From: Flavobacterium fryxellicola
GTDB lineage: Bacteria; Bacteroidota; Bacteroidia; Flavobacteriales; Flavobacteriaceae
Length of the DNA: 64,000 bases
Reading direction: 5' to 3'
Assembly: GCF_900143245.1 (NCBI RefSeq)
Contig: NZ_FRDK01000001.1
Span: forward strand, 124,001-188,000
Shown: piece after piece, positions 8,647-18,930 of the stretch
How positions within the stretch are numbered: the first letter of the stretch is position 1
Layout of the letters: every line of letters begins with the position of its first letter
Notes under the pieces: generated by a model
The model's input: the letters and a program-made list of their open reading frames with translations, nothing else
The model's database searches: none
What the model was told of the DNA's origin: nothing
Program-made: the position numbers and the translations under genes

Positions 8647-8841
8647 ATGAAAAAAAGACACGAACAAAAGTTGGTTATTCTTTCAATGCTAATACTATTA
8701 GCGTTGAACATACCGCTTTTGCTGTTATTTGACAGTTCAAAACCCCTTTTCGGGTTTCCAATTATCTACATTTATATCTTCTCAGCATGGCTGTTTTCAA
8801 TCGCCATATCGTACTTAATCATAAAAAGATATTATGAATAG
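8647..8841 (+). CDS. Small two-helix membrane protein coupled to the sensor kinase
   Basis: A 64-residue protein with a basic start and two hydrophobic helices (about residues 8-27 and 35-59). Its end overlaps the start of the sensor kinase gene by 8 bp, showing translational coupling. It resembles in size and layout the small subunits placed before SSS transporters, but it lacks the DUF4212 signature. A role as partner of the symporter-like domain of the kinase is an inference from position. Confidence 0.75.
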   Translation: MKKRHEQKLVILSMLILLALNIPLLLLFDSSKPLFGFPIIYIYIFSAWLFSIAISYLIIKRYYE

Positions 8842-11539
8842 CATTGGACTCTTATTAATATTGGTGCTTTATCTGTCGATTCTTTTTTACATTGCCTATT
8901 GGTCTGAAAAAAGAAGTCATTCTAAATGGACAAATAATCCCTACATCTATACCTTTTCATTAGCCGTATATTGTACAGCTTGGACCTATTACGGAAGTAT
9001 TGGCGTGGCCGCAGAATCCGGTTTAAGTTATTTGCCTATTTACTTAGGCCCAATACTTATCGTCCCTACATGGATGGTAATTCTCAAAAGAATCATTAGA
9101 ATTTCGAGAGTAAATAAAATTTCCAGCATTGCAGATTTTATTTCTTTACGATACGGAAATAGTAGATTTCTCGGGGCATTGGTAACCATGATTTGTATTA
9201 TTGGCATATTACCATACATTTCTTTACAGCTAAAATCAATTTCAGAAACGTTTCATATTGTTACCAAAACGCAGGCCAGCTCCAATATATTTAATGATAC
9301 CACAACCTATGTTTGCATAGCGCTGGCTTTATTTGCTTCCTATTATGGTACCAAATATGTGGATGCATCTGAAAAAAGACGCGGAATCGTAACCGCGGTG
9401 GCCATGGAATCAATCCTGAAGTTAGTTTTCTTTTTAATTGTGGGTATTTATGTCACCTATTTTGTTTTTGATGGTTTTGATGATATTTATCAAAAAGCGG
9501 CTGTCCTAAAAGATTTCGACAGAAAAAATACAATTGGTGGGATTACAAACGGAATTAACTGGTTCTTTCTATGTATTCTATCCATGTTTGCTATTTTCCT
9601 ATTGCCACGACAATTTCACACCGCAATTGTCGAAAACAATAAAGAATCCCACATCCGAACAGCGATTTGGCTTTTTCCATTGTATCTGCTACTGTTTAAT
9701 ATTTTTGTATTCCCAATTGCTTGGGGCGGCAATATCCTTTTTGAAGGCAAAGGACATAATGCAGACACCTATTCCTTGCTGATACCACAATTTTTTGACA
9801 ATAATGTATTAACAGTGATGGTTTTTTTAGGCGGATTTTCGGCAGCCATTTCGATGATAATTGTGTCTTCAATTGCACTCGCTACTATGTTGAGTAACAA
9901 CTTACTGATTCCGTATGGTTTCATTGGTTCTTTGGAAAATTCATCTCAGAGAAAGAACAGCAAACGTATTGTAAACAGCAGAAAAATAGGGATTTTTTTG
10001 CTTATCATTTTGGCGTATGCCATCTATAGAATTTTCATTTTGGATTACTCGCTGGTTTCCATCGGACTCGTTTCCTTTGTCGTTATCGCGCAATTGGCTC
10101 CTTCCTTTTTTGGTGCATTATTCTGGAAAAGAGGTTCTAAAAACGGTGCAGTAACCGGAATTATTCTTGGCTTTTTAATATGCTTTTATACGTTGTTAGT
10201 TCCGTACGCTATTGGAATTTCAAAATCAACCAGCCTGTTTATTCAGGAAGGACCTTGGGGAATTGAATTGCTGAAGCCTTTTCAACTTTTTGGTTTGGAT
10301 TATTTAGACCCTATTCCACATGCTGTTTTTTGGAGCTTATTAGTTAACATCTTGAGTTATTCTGCGGTTTCCGTGAGTTTCAAAGGCAATTACAGAGAAC
10401 GCAATTATGCCGAAATGTTTGTCGATATTGACAAATACATCACCAATCACGAGAATGCATTTGTTTGGAAAGGGACCGCTTACATTTCTGATATTCAAAA
10501 AGTATTGCAGCGCTTTTTAGGAGAAGAAAGGACTAAAAGAGCCTTGACTATTTTCAATTTAAAATACAACGTCGATAAAGACATCACGACAGCGGACGCT
10601 CGATTTATAAAATTTGCCGAGAATTTATTAACGGGCCATATCGGCACGGCTTCCGCCAAAATATTAATATCGAGTGTTATTAAGGAAGACAAAATTAGCC
10701 TGCCGGAGGTATTACGGATTTTAGAAGAATCACAAGAAAACCTGATCATTAATAAAAAACTGACAGACACTTCCAATGAATTAAAAAAAATATCGGAACA
10801 ACTTAAAAATGCCAATTTAGAATTAGTCAACAAAGACATTCAAAAAGATGAATTTCTAGATACCGTTACTCATGAGCTTAGAACGCCAATTACGGCAATT
10901 CGAGCGGCAAGCGAAATCCTTCATGATGATGACGATATTCCAGAAGAGTTGAGAAAACAGTTTTTACAAAATATTATTTCTGAATCGGATCGTTTAAATC
11001 GTTTGATTGATAAAATACTGGATCTAGAGAAATTTGAAACCGGGAAACAGAAAATCTATTTGTCTAAAAACAATATTTCAAGAACTATAAAAAACACCTT
11101 AGATTCCGTTCAGCAATTAATAAAAAATAAAAAAATTAGTGTTGAATTTACCAGTGCCTCCAAGGAAATAAAAGCCTTTTATGACGAAGAACGAATCATT
11201 CAGGTTATCCATAATTTACTGTCGAATGCCATAAAATTTAGTGCCGATACCGATGGAAAAATAGTGATTTCGATTGATGAGAATAAAAACAATATTGAAG
11301 TCAAGGTCCACAACAACGGCAAGGGAATAAAGAAAGAAGATTTCGAAGCCATATTTGATAAATTCTATCAATCTCGCAACCAGAACGTAAAAAAACCAAT
11401 AGGAAGTGGATTGGGTTTAGCCATTTGTAAACAAATTATTGAGCATCACAAAGGCAAGATCTGGGCAGAGGATAATGTGATGGAAGGAGCCACTTTCGTT
11501 TTTACTTTACCCAATTACAACACCGCAGAAAATAGTTAA
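8834..11539 (+). CDS. Sensor histidine kinase with N-terminal SSS transporter domain
   Basis: A 901-residue hybrid. Residues 1 to about 510 form a complete SSS-type membrane domain with many helices (AVYCTAWTYYGSIGVAAESGLSYLPIYLGP; FAIFLLPRQFHTAIVENN). A linker with coiled-coil character (about 630-670) leads to a HisKA domain with phospho-acceptor His680 in THELRTP and a HATPase domain with LLSNAIKFSA (N box), NNGKGIKKEDFEAIFDKF and GSGLGLAICKQI. The architecture is like CbrA/PrlS-type kinases, which couple transport or sensing of a nutrient to gene control. The gene is followed after 4 bp by a receiver-protein gene. Confidence 0.93.
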   Translation: MNSIGLLLILVLYLSILFYIAYWSEKRSHSKWTNNPYIYTFSLAVYCTAWTYYGSIGVAAESGLSYLPIYLGPILIVPTWMVILKRIIRISRVNKISSIADFISLRYGNSRFLGALVTMICIIGILPYISLQLKSISETFHIVTKTQASSNIFNDTTTYVCIALALFASYYGTKYVDASEKRRGIVTAVAMESILKLVFFLIVGIYVTYFVFDGFDDIYQKAAVLKDFDRKNTIGGITNGINWFFLCILSMFAIFLLPRQFHTAIVENNKESHIRTAIWLFPLYLLLFNIFVFPIAWGGNILFEGKGHNADTYSLLIPQFFDNNVLTVMVFLGGFSAAISMIIVSSIALATMLSNNLLIPYGFIGSLENSSQRKNSKRIVNSRKIGIFLLIILAYAIYRIFILDYSLVSIGLVSFVVIAQLAPSFFGALFWKRGSKNGAVTGIILGFLICFYTLLVPYAIGISKSTSLFIQEGPWGIELLKPFQLFGLDYLDPIPHAVFWSLLVNILSYSAVSVSFKGNYRERNYAEMFVDIDKYITNHENAFVWKGTAYISDIQKVLQRFLGEERTKRALTIFNLKYNVDKDITTADARFIKFAENLLTGHIGTASAKILISSVIKEDKISLPEVLRILEESQENLIINKKLTDTSNELKKISEQLKNANLELVNKDIQKDEFLDTVTHELRTPITAIRAASEILHDDDDIPEELRKQFLQNIISESDRLNRLIDKILDLEKFETGKQKIYLSKNNISRTIKNTLDSVQQLIKNKKISVEFTSASKEIKAFYDEERIIQVIHNLLSNAIKFSADTDGKIVISIDENKNNIEVKVHNNGKGIKKEDFEAIFDKFYQSRNQNVKKPIGSGLGLAICKQIIEHHKGKIWAEDNVMEGATFVFTLPNYNTAENS

Positions 11540-11543
11540 AAAG

Positions 11544-11906
11544 ATGAAGAAGATTTTAATTGTAGATGACGAACCTAACATCGTAATGTCACTGGAATAT
11601 ACGTTTAAGAAGAATAATTTTGAAGTTTTCATAGCTCGCGATGGTCAGGAAGCATTGGATATTTTAGAAAAACAACTCCCGGATGTCATTATTTTGGATG
11701 TCATGATGCCCATGGTGGATGGTTTTGCCACATTGGAACAAATAAAAAAAGACGAAAGATTAAAGCATTGCAAGGTTATTTTCCTTTCGGCAAAAAACAA
11801 AGAAAAAGATATTGAAAAAGGACTTTCGTTAGGCGCCAATTTATATATAGTCAAGCCCTTTTCAATTAAAAAATTAGTCGATCAAGTTCATGAATTAATT
11901 CAATAA
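11544..11906 (+). CDS. Single-domain response regulator
   Basis: A 120-residue protein consisting only of a receiver domain. Acidic pocket residues Asp8 and Asp9 (IVDDEPN), phospho-acceptor Asp52 (PDVIILDVMMP), Ser82 and Lys104 (YIVKPF) are all present. No DNA-binding output domain follows. Its gene starts 4 bp after the SSS-type kinase, so it is the obvious phosphorylation partner. How a receiver without output changes transcription is not visible; it may act by protein contact or pass phosphate further. Confidence 0.94.
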   Translation: MKKILIVDDEPNIVMSLEYTFKKNNFEVFIARDGQEALDILEKQLPDVIILDVMMPMVDGFATLEQIKKDERLKHCKVIFLSAKNKEKDIEKGLSLGANLYIVKPFSIKKLVDQVHELIQ

Positions 11907-11923
11907 GAGACAAATTCAACACA

Positions 11924-13822
11924 ATGACATACAAGGAAATTTATGAGGACAGCATTGACAAACCGGAAAAATTCTGGGCAGAACAAGCAGATGCAATTGA
12001 GTGGTACAACAAACCGGAAACAATTTTATCGAAAGATAAAAATGGATATCCGCTTTGGTACAAAGATGGAGAATTAAACATTTGTTATCTGGCGTTAGAC
12101 AAGCACATTCAGGATGGATATGGAGATCAGGTCGCTATTATTTATGATTCTCCGGTGACACAAACCGTAAAAAAATACACTTTTTTGGAAGTAAAAACCG
12201 AAGTCGCAAAACTCGCGGGAGGAATGCAATCATTGGGATTAAAAAAAGGCGATACCGCCATAATTTACATGCCCATGATTCCTCAAACAGCTTTTGCGAT
12301 GTTGGCTTGCGCCAGAATTGGCGTGATTCATTCGGTTGTTTTTGGGGGTTTTGCGCCACATGAATTGGCTATCCGAATCGACGATTGCAAACCCAGAGCG
12401 ATTATTACCGCTTCATCCGGGATTGAAGTAGATCGCTTAATTGCGTATAAACCTTTGGTGGATGAAGCCATTGCATTAGCAAATCACCGTCCGAAAAAAG
12501 TAATCGTTTTCAATAGAAAATTAGGTGCCCGAATTCCGTTTAAAAAATACGATGTGGATTACGATGCATTGGTTTACGGTTCCGAAGAAACGCCTTGTCT
12601 TCCTGTTAATTCGAATCATCCGCTGTATATTTTGTACACATCCGGAACTACAGGAAAACCAAAAGGAATTGTTAGAGACACTGGTGGATATGCCGTTGCA
12701 TTGAAATTTTCGATGAAATACATTTACAACGTAAAGGAAGATGAGACTTTTTGGGCAGCATCGGATATGGGTTGGGCAGTGGGGCACAGCTACATTTTAT
12801 ACGGACCATTATTAAACCGAAACACCACCATAATTTTTGAAGGCAAACCAATCAAAACTCCTGATGCGAGCACGTTTTGGAGAATCATTTCAGAGCATAA
12901 AGTGGGCACCATGTTTACCGCTCCAACCGCCATTCGAGCTATAAAAAAAGAAGACCCAAATGGAGAATTCATCAAACAATATGATTTGAGTTGTCTTAAA
13001 AATCAATTCTTGGCGGGAGAACGTTGTGACAATGCTACTTTAGAATGGTACCAACAACACATTCCTATCCCAGTAATTGACCATTGGTGGCAAACAGAAT
13101 CAGGCTGGCCAATGATTGCTAATTCTCTTGGAATTGAAAAAATGTCTGTAAAATCAGGCTCTGCCACAAAAGCAGTTTGTGGGTATGACATTCGGATTTT
13201 TAATGAAAACGGTGACGAATTAAACGCAAATGAAGAAGGTTTAGTGGTTGTAAAACTGCCGTTGCCTCCAGGAAACATGTTGGGCATTTGGGAAAACGAA
13301 GCGCGTTTCAAAGCCGGTTATTTCAGCAAATTTGACGGTTATTATTTGTCTGGCGATGGTGGTTATAAAGACGAAGACGGTTATATTTTTATCACCGGAA
13401 GAACGGATGATGTCATAAATGTAGCAGGACATCGATTGTCAACGGCAGAAATGGAGGAAGTTGTTGCTTCCCATCATTCCGTGGCTGAATGCGCTGTTAT
13501 CGGAATTCACGATGAGTTGAAAGGACAAATTCCTTTGGCTTTGGTGGTAACCAAATCAGGAGATGAAATCGAACATTATCAATTGGAGCAAGAAATCATC
13601 AAACTGGTTCGCCAGCAAATTGGGGCTGTTGCTTCATTGAGAAATGTTATGATTGTACAGCGATTACCAAAAACGCGCTCAGGGAAAATCCTGAGAAAAC
13701 TAATGCGCAGCATTGCTGATGGTGCCGAATTCCAAATTCCGTCCACCATTGATGACGAATCCATTGTGGAGGAAATCAGTGCAACATTAAAAAAGTATAA
13801 AATAGGAGTTTATAATATTTAA
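11924..13822 (+). CDS. prpE: Propionyl-CoA synthetase-like acyl-CoA ligase
   Basis: A 632-residue AMP-forming ligase. The P-loop motif YTSGTTGKPKG starts at Tyr238, the adenylate-binding motif is DHWWQTESGW, and the catalytic lysine is Lys588 in RSGKILRK. The phrase FLAGERCDNATLEW and the overall order match PrpE rather than Acs, and the second ligase directly downstream is the better Acs. It would activate propionate or another short acid imported by the symporter. It lies 17 bp after the receiver gene and 14 bp before acs, in one operon. Substrate preference is inferred. Confidence 0.85.
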   Translation: MTYKEIYEDSIDKPEKFWAEQADAIEWYNKPETILSKDKNGYPLWYKDGELNICYLALDKHIQDGYGDQVAIIYDSPVTQTVKKYTFLEVKTEVAKLAGGMQSLGLKKGDTAIIYMPMIPQTAFAMLACARIGVIHSVVFGGFAPHELAIRIDDCKPRAIITASSGIEVDRLIAYKPLVDEAIALANHRPKKVIVFNRKLGARIPFKKYDVDYDALVYGSEETPCLPVNSNHPLYILYTSGTTGKPKGIVRDTGGYAVALKFSMKYIYNVKEDETFWAASDMGWAVGHSYILYGPLLNRNTTIIFEGKPIKTPDASTFWRIISEHKVGTMFTAPTAIRAIKKEDPNGEFIKQYDLSCLKNQFLAGERCDNATLEWYQQHIPIPVIDHWWQTESGWPMIANSLGIEKMSVKSGSATKAVCGYDIRIFNENGDELNANEEGLVVVKLPLPPGNMLGIWENEARFKAGYFSKFDGYYLSGDGGYKDEDGYIFITGRTDDVINVAGHRLSTAEMEEVVASHHSVAECAVIGIHDELKGQIPLALVVTKSGDEIEHYQLEQEIIKLVRQQIGAVASLRNVMIVQRLPKTRSGKILRKLMRSIADGAEFQIPSTIDDESIVEEISATLKKYKIGVYNI

Positions 13823-13836
13823 AATTTACCAAAATC

Positions 13837-15744
13837 ATGAGTTACTATAAAATTAATAATTTAGAAGAGTACTTTAAACATTACAAAAAATCAGTTCGTG
13901 AACCCAGAAAATTTTGGGATAAAGTAGCATCTGAGAATTTCACTTGGTACCAGGAATGGGACAAAGTAGTTGATTTTAATATGGCTGACGCCGAAATAAA
14001 ATGGTTTACCAATGCCAAAGTAAACATTGTCAAAAATTGTATTGACAGACATCTTGCCAAAAAAGGGGATAAAACAGCTATTATTTTTGAACCAAATGAT
14101 CCTACAGAACAAGCATTACATATTTCTTACAATGAGCTATACGAACGCGTTTGTAAAATGGCTAATGTATTAAAAGAACAAGGCATACAAAAAGGAGATC
14201 GCGTTTGTATTTACTTGCCAATGATCCCAGAACTTGCGATTACCACGTTGGCCTGCGCCAGAATTGGAGCCATTCACTCGGTTGTTTTTGCAGGATTTTC
14301 CGCCTCGGCAGTTGCAGCAAGAATCAATGACAGCGAATGCAAAATGGTGATTACTTCTGATGGTGGCTATCGCGGCAACAAGACCATCGATTTGAAAAGT
14401 ATCGTGGACGAAGCATTAGAAAAAAGTCCGTGTGTGGAGAATGTTTTAGTAGTTAAAAGAATTAACTCTAGTATCAATATGAAAGAAGGACGTGACCAGT
14501 GGTTGCAGCCGCTTTTAGACCAAGCTTCGGAGAATAATGTTGCTGAAATCATGGATGCCGAAGATCCTTTGTTTATCCTTTACACTTCTGGTTCTACTGG
14601 AAAACCAAAAGGAATGGTACACACTACAGCTGGATATATGGTCTATTCCGCTTATACGTTTAAGAACGTTTTTAACTATGAGGACAATGATATTTTCTGG
14701 TGTACCGCCGATATTGGGTGGATTACCGGACATTCTTATATTCTTTACGGGCCATTATTGAACGGAGCTACGACGGTAATTTTTGAAGGAGTTCCCTCTT
14801 ATCCTGATTTCAGTCGTTTTTGGCAAACTATCGAAAAGCATAAAGTTACCCAGTTTTACACGGCACCAACAGCCATTAGAGCTTTGGCAAAAGAAAGTAT
14901 CGAATATGTACAAAGGTACCAATTGACCTCTTTAAAAGTAATTGGATCCGTAGGAGAACCTATTAATGAGGAAGCTTGGCACTGGTATAATAACCACGTA
15001 GGCGATAAAAAATGTCCTGTCGTGGATACTTGGTGGCAAACCGAAACCGGAGGAATTATGATTTCACCAATTGCATTTGTAACGCCAACAAAACCTACTT
15101 ACGCTTCATTGCCATTACCAGGAATCCAACCTGTTTTGATGGATGAAAGACGCAACGAAATCGAAGGCAATCAGGTTACAGGAAGTTTATGCATTAAATT
15201 TCCTTGGCCGGGAATCGCAAGAACCATTTGGGGCGATCACCAACGATATAAAGACACTTATTTCTCTGCCTTTCCAGGTAAATATTTCACTGGCGACGGC
15301 GCATTGCGTGACGAAGTTGGGTATTACAGAATAACAGGTCGTGTAGACGACGTTGTTATTGTTTCGGGACATAATCTGGGAACTGCACCGATAGAAGATG
15401 CCATCAATGAGCATCCTGCAGTTGCAGAATCAGCCATTGTAGGTTTCCCGCATGACATCAAAGGAAATGCGTTGTATGGTTTTGTAATTCTAAAAGAAAC
15501 CGGAGAATACCGCGACAGAGAAAACCTGAGCAAAGAGATCAACCAACACATCTCTGATCACATAGGACCAATTGCCAAATTGGACAAAATCCAGTTTGTT
15601 TCTGGCTTACCGAAAACCCGTTCTGGAAAAATTATGCGTAGAATTTTGCGCAAAATTGCTGAAGGAGATTACTCGAATTTTGGAGATACCTCAACGTTAT
15701 TGAATCCTGAAATTGTAGATGAAATCAAGGAGGGTAAAATTTAG
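13837..15744 (+). CDS. acs: Acetate-CoA ligase
   Basis: A 635-residue AMP-forming acetyl-CoA synthetase, close to the usual 640-650. Motifs: YTSGSTGKPKG from Tyr249, DTWWQTETGG with the tryptophan that limits the acyl pocket in Acs, TGRVDDVVIVSGHNLGTA in the hinge region, and the acetylatable catalytic Lys598 in RSGKIMRR. It converts acetate, ATP and CoA to acetyl-CoA. Last gene of the uptake-sensing-activation run, followed by a strong terminator. Confidence 0.94.
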   Translation: MSYYKINNLEEYFKHYKKSVREPRKFWDKVASENFTWYQEWDKVVDFNMADAEIKWFTNAKVNIVKNCIDRHLAKKGDKTAIIFEPNDPTEQALHISYNELYERVCKMANVLKEQGIQKGDRVCIYLPMIPELAITTLACARIGAIHSVVFAGFSASAVAARINDSECKMVITSDGGYRGNKTIDLKSIVDEALEKSPCVENVLVVKRINSSINMKEGRDQWLQPLLDQASENNVAEIMDAEDPLFILYTSGSTGKPKGMVHTTAGYMVYSAYTFKNVFNYEDNDIFWCTADIGWITGHSYILYGPLLNGATTVIFEGVPSYPDFSRFWQTIEKHKVTQFYTAPTAIRALAKESIEYVQRYQLTSLKVIGSVGEPINEEAWHWYNNHVGDKKCPVVDTWWQTETGGIMISPIAFVTPTKPTYASLPLPGIQPVLMDERRNEIEGNQVTGSLCIKFPWPGIARTIWGDHQRYKDTYFSAFPGKYFTGDGALRDEVGYYRITGRVDDVVIVSGHNLGTAPIEDAINEHPAVAESAIVGFPHDIKGNALYGFVILKETGEYRDRENLSKEINQHISDHIGPIAKLDKIQFVSGLPKTRSGKIMRRILRKIAEGDYSNFGDTSTLLNPEIVDEIKEGKI

Positions 15745-15768
15745 TTTTTAGTTTTAATTGTAGTTAAA

Positions 15769-15797
15769 AACTGCTTCACCATTGAAGCAGTTTTTTT
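15769..15797 (+). terminator. Intrinsic terminator after acs
   Basis: Inverted repeat AACTGCTTCA with TGAAGCAGTT, loop CCAT, followed by seven T residues. It lies 25 bp after the acs stop codon. Confidence 0.93.
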
Positions 15798-15801
15798 ATA
15801 C

Positions 15802-15830
15802 AAAAAAAGCTGTCTTTTTACAGACAGCTT
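15802..15830 (-). terminator. Minus-strand terminator of the sus/amylase genes
   Basis: On the minus strand AAGCTGTCT and AGACAGCTT form a hairpin followed by TTTTTTT. It lies about 140 bp beyond the stop codon of the secreted amylase and back to back with the acs terminator, closing the two convergent transcripts. Confidence 0.85.
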
Positions 15831-15968
15831 TCCTCACTAATTCAAACATTCTTCTACCAATTATAGTTATGCTAAAAAGGTCTGGTTTAACGCCAATAGC
15901 TTGTGCTTCTTTTTTACTGTCGTTTTAAAATCCTATCTTTTTTTAGCAGTTTGGAAATGATAAGAGTA

Positions 15969-18857
15969 TTAATTTTTTAAAAATTTCAATACTTTCATTC
16001 CATTATTTTCATCAAATGTTTTAACGATGTACAGGCCTTGATTCAAGTCACTAATCGAAAAATGATATCCTGCAGCTTGACTTGCCTCAAAACTTTTAAC
16101 CATTTGTCCCGTAATTGAAAAAATTTGAACTTTAGATATCGGTTCATTTAATGTAAAGTAATTTGACGCTGGATTTGGGTACAACACAATCGATGGTGCT
16201 TTCTCATAATCGGCTATTGCTAAAGAGGCACTTTTGTTTCCGTAAATTTTAAATTCTCCAGGTTGCAACGTAATTGCCGCTGACGTACTCATCACAGTAA
16301 TAGCCGTATTATCCATTAAGTCATACCAAGTTCCTGTATATGGAAATCCGGAAGGAACATTTTGTGGTATTACATTAAAATTAGCGACAATCAAAACATC
16401 TTTCAGCTGGCTTGACGCCAATGCACTATTCGTAATTTTGATATTCGGAAATAACGAACTATTATTGTTAATTGTGGCAGTTCCTGAAAATACAGGCTCG
16501 ACCGTTTTCAATGTAATCATTTTGGCCCAATCATTATAAATTTTATTACGGTTGGTATCTCCAAGCCAATTACTTGTCCATTGTGGCTGCGGCTTTGTAT
16601 CGAGTTTACAATCCCCAGAAGTACCATCTGAAGGAGAGTTTACTGTTCCATTATTACACGTAAAAATAGAATTTTCCCAACCTAGTTCTCCAAATTGCCA
16701 AATCATTTTTGGTCCTGGAACCAGCAAAGAAACGGCTCCTAAAGCGGACATTCTAGACAGTGCAACGTTTAATGTTTTAACATTATGATCCGGGTTTGAA
16801 CTATTTCCTGACTGTATGTTATTATACATTAAGCGCTCTTCATCATGACTCTCTGCATAACCCATCAATCGATGTGCGGTAAAACCCCTGCTTGTCGCAT
16901 TCATTCTTGAAATATTACCTGCATAACCTTTGGTTAAATTATTGTACTCCGAGGTCAATATTCCCCACATCATAACGCCTTTGCTTGGCGTTTCGTTCAG
17001 CCTGTAATTGGCCCATTGTTGTTCTTCATCATTACCGCCCAAATGTTCGAAAATAACATAATGACTTGGATCTAAACCCCAAGAATAGTCTGCATATTTA
17101 CGCAACACCTCTACCCTATCTTGTTGCTTGCTTCCCGTACAATTTTCTTGACCACCAGCTACGTTTGCAGGACAGTTTTGGGTAAAACCTTTGGTTAAAT
17201 CCCAACGAAATCCGTCAATTTTATATTCTTCAACCCATTGTTTAATAACCCTTTGAACATAATTCTGTGTTCTAGGTTGCTGGTGATTGAAATCCTCCCC
17301 TACATTATAACTGTGCATTGCTGTGGTATTAAAATACGGATTTTCGGTTGAAGGAGAACCCCAACCATCTCCGTCAGGATCATTCATCCACATCCGTACC
17401 ATTGGATTTCTTCCAAAAGCATGATTCAGGGCGATATCAAGAATAACGGCTATTCCGTTTTGATGGCATAAATCAACAAACTCTTTCAACTTATCTGAAG
17501 TACCATAAAATTTGTCCAAAGCCATGTGAAAAGAGGTATTGTATCCCCAACTTTCGTTGCCTTCATACTCCATCACTGGCATTAATTCTATCGCATTTAT
17601 TTTCAGATTTTTGAAATAATCGATTTTATTAATCAAATCTTGATAGCTTCTGCTGGCATCAAAGTCCCGAACCAGTAATTCATAGACCACTAATTTTTCT
17701 TTAGCTGGTTTGATAAAATTTGTTGTAGCACTACTCCATGAATATGGCGTTTTTCCAGTTTGCAAAACGGTAACTTCTCTTTCCTGTCCTGCCGGATATG
17801 CCGGAAGATTAGGATAACTTAAAGTCGGAATACCACCATCATCAAAAGGAGATAAGACCAAAGTTGAATACGGATCTGCCGTTTTTACCAATGAAGGTGT
17901 CCCAGCAATAGGAGTTTGGTCCACCACCCAGTATTGGTACGTATAAGGCGTACCTGAAGTTAAACCCGTAAGCTCTAACCAGAATTTAGTAGAAGCTGGA
18001 TCTTTTTTCATTGCATAAGCAGCTGTAGGTTGCCAATTATTAAAACTTCCTGCAACATATACAAAGTCTTTAAATGGAGCATCTACAACCAAAGTCGCTT
18101 TTGTTACATCGGTAGTATTGTAATTGATTCCATCTACCAAACCTGCTGGCAATGCTGCGCTAATCGCATTTGGGTTGACGATAGCGCTGAATTTTTTTAT
18201 AATTGTCGTTGCTCCTTGGGTAACTAATAACTCGTAATTTTGATTCGTAGTTATATTGGTATGACTGAAGGAATAGCTGGCCGTTGAAGTATTTGAGTTT
18301 AAAGTTGTCCCATTTGTTTTCAAGACATAACTCGCGGCACCACCAGTATTGCTAGCAGCAACAGTCAAACCTCCGCCCGATGCAATTATAGTAGCGCTAT
18401 TTTCCGTAGGAGCAGTTAGGGTCACTTGAAAGCTACCTACTTCGGCTAGTATATCTTGTGATTTTTTATCTCCTGTACCGTCTTTGGCTTTGACCAAGAA
18501 ACCGATTCTTCCTATTCCATTTCTGTTGTAAAAGGTAGTAGGAGTAATGGTTTTTGTATAGGTATCTGAACCTGCGTTATACGTAAATCGGTTCGCTTCA
18601 TTGGATGCAGTCCACGCACCATTTGTAGGACAATCAGCAATGTTAGCATCATTGAGATCAAAAGACCATGCCCACATGTACAAAGCATTTCCAGTTATTC
18701 CCCAATTTGCTTCACTAAAACTATTTCCATTTATGGTAATAGTTATAGAAGTTGTTTCTTCAAAAGTAGCTGGATTAATGCTATAAGTAACTGCTTGTTG
18801 TTGAGCAAATGCTGCCATTGAACAAAAAAGCGATAGTAAAAGTATAATTTTTTTCAT
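15969..18857 (-). CDS. Secreted GH13 alpha-amylase with T9SS sorting domain
   Basis: A 962-residue secreted enzyme. Signal peptide ends near AFAQQ (residue 19). Two N-terminal beta domains precede an E-set/CBM48-like module (FKDFVYVAGSFNNWQPTA). The GH13 core shows region I ILDIALNHAF, region II DGFRWDLTKGF (nucleophile Asp), region III YVIFEHLG (acid Glu) and region IV AESHDEER. The last 75 residues (LYPNPASNYFTLN...GLYIVKTF...KVLKFLKN) are a type A sorting domain for the type IX secretion system, so the enzyme is exported to the cell surface or medium. It follows susE on the same strand and supplies maltodextrins to SusCD. Confidence 0.94.
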   Translation of the reverse strand: MKKIILLLSLFCSMAAFAQQQAVTYSINPATFEETTSITITINGNSFSEANWGITGNALYMWAWSFDLNDANIADCPTNGAWTASNEANRFTYNAGSDTYTKTITPTTFYNRNGIGRIGFLVKAKDGTGDKKSQDILAEVGSFQVTLTAPTENSATIIASGGGLTVAASNTGGAASYVLKTNGTTLNSNTSTASYSFSHTNITTNQNYELLVTQGATTIIKKFSAIVNPNAISAALPAGLVDGINYNTTDVTKATLVVDAPFKDFVYVAGSFNNWQPTAAYAMKKDPASTKFWLELTGLTSGTPYTYQYWVVDQTPIAGTPSLVKTADPYSTLVLSPFDDGGIPTLSYPNLPAYPAGQEREVTVLQTGKTPYSWSSATTNFIKPAKEKLVVYELLVRDFDASRSYQDLINKIDYFKNLKINAIELMPVMEYEGNESWGYNTSFHMALDKFYGTSDKLKEFVDLCHQNGIAVILDIALNHAFGRNPMVRMWMNDPDGDGWGSPSTENPYFNTTAMHSYNVGEDFNHQQPRTQNYVQRVIKQWVEEYKIDGFRWDLTKGFTQNCPANVAGGQENCTGSKQQDRVEVLRKYADYSWGLDPSHYVIFEHLGGNDEEQQWANYRLNETPSKGVMMWGILTSEYNNLTKGYAGNISRMNATSRGFTAHRLMGYAESHDEERLMYNNIQSGNSSNPDHNVKTLNVALSRMSALGAVSLLVPGPKMIWQFGELGWENSIFTCNNGTVNSPSDGTSGDCKLDTKPQPQWTSNWLGDTNRNKIYNDWAKMITLKTVEPVFSGTATINNNSSLFPNIKITNSALASSQLKDVLIVANFNVIPQNVPSGFPYTGTWYDLMDNTAITVMSTSAAITLQPGEFKIYGNKSASLAIADYEKAPSIVLYPNPASNYFTLNEPISKVQIFSITGQMVKSFEASQAAGYHFSISDLNQGLYIVKTFDENNGMKVLKFLKN

Positions 18858-18884
18858 AGTTCGATTATGATTAAATTAGAAAAT

Positions 18885-18911
18885 AAAAAAGGGCTATCAC
18901 ACAGATAGCCC
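18885..18911 (-). terminator. Hairpin between susE and the amylase gene
   Basis: On the minus strand GGGCTATC and GATAGCCC pair around a five-base loop and are followed by TTTTTTA. The position just after the susE stop and just before the amylase start suggests a partial terminator setting the ratio of surface receptor to amylase, or separate transcription of the amylase. Confidence 0.85.
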
Positions 18912-18930
18912 TTAAATTTTTTAAAACAAA

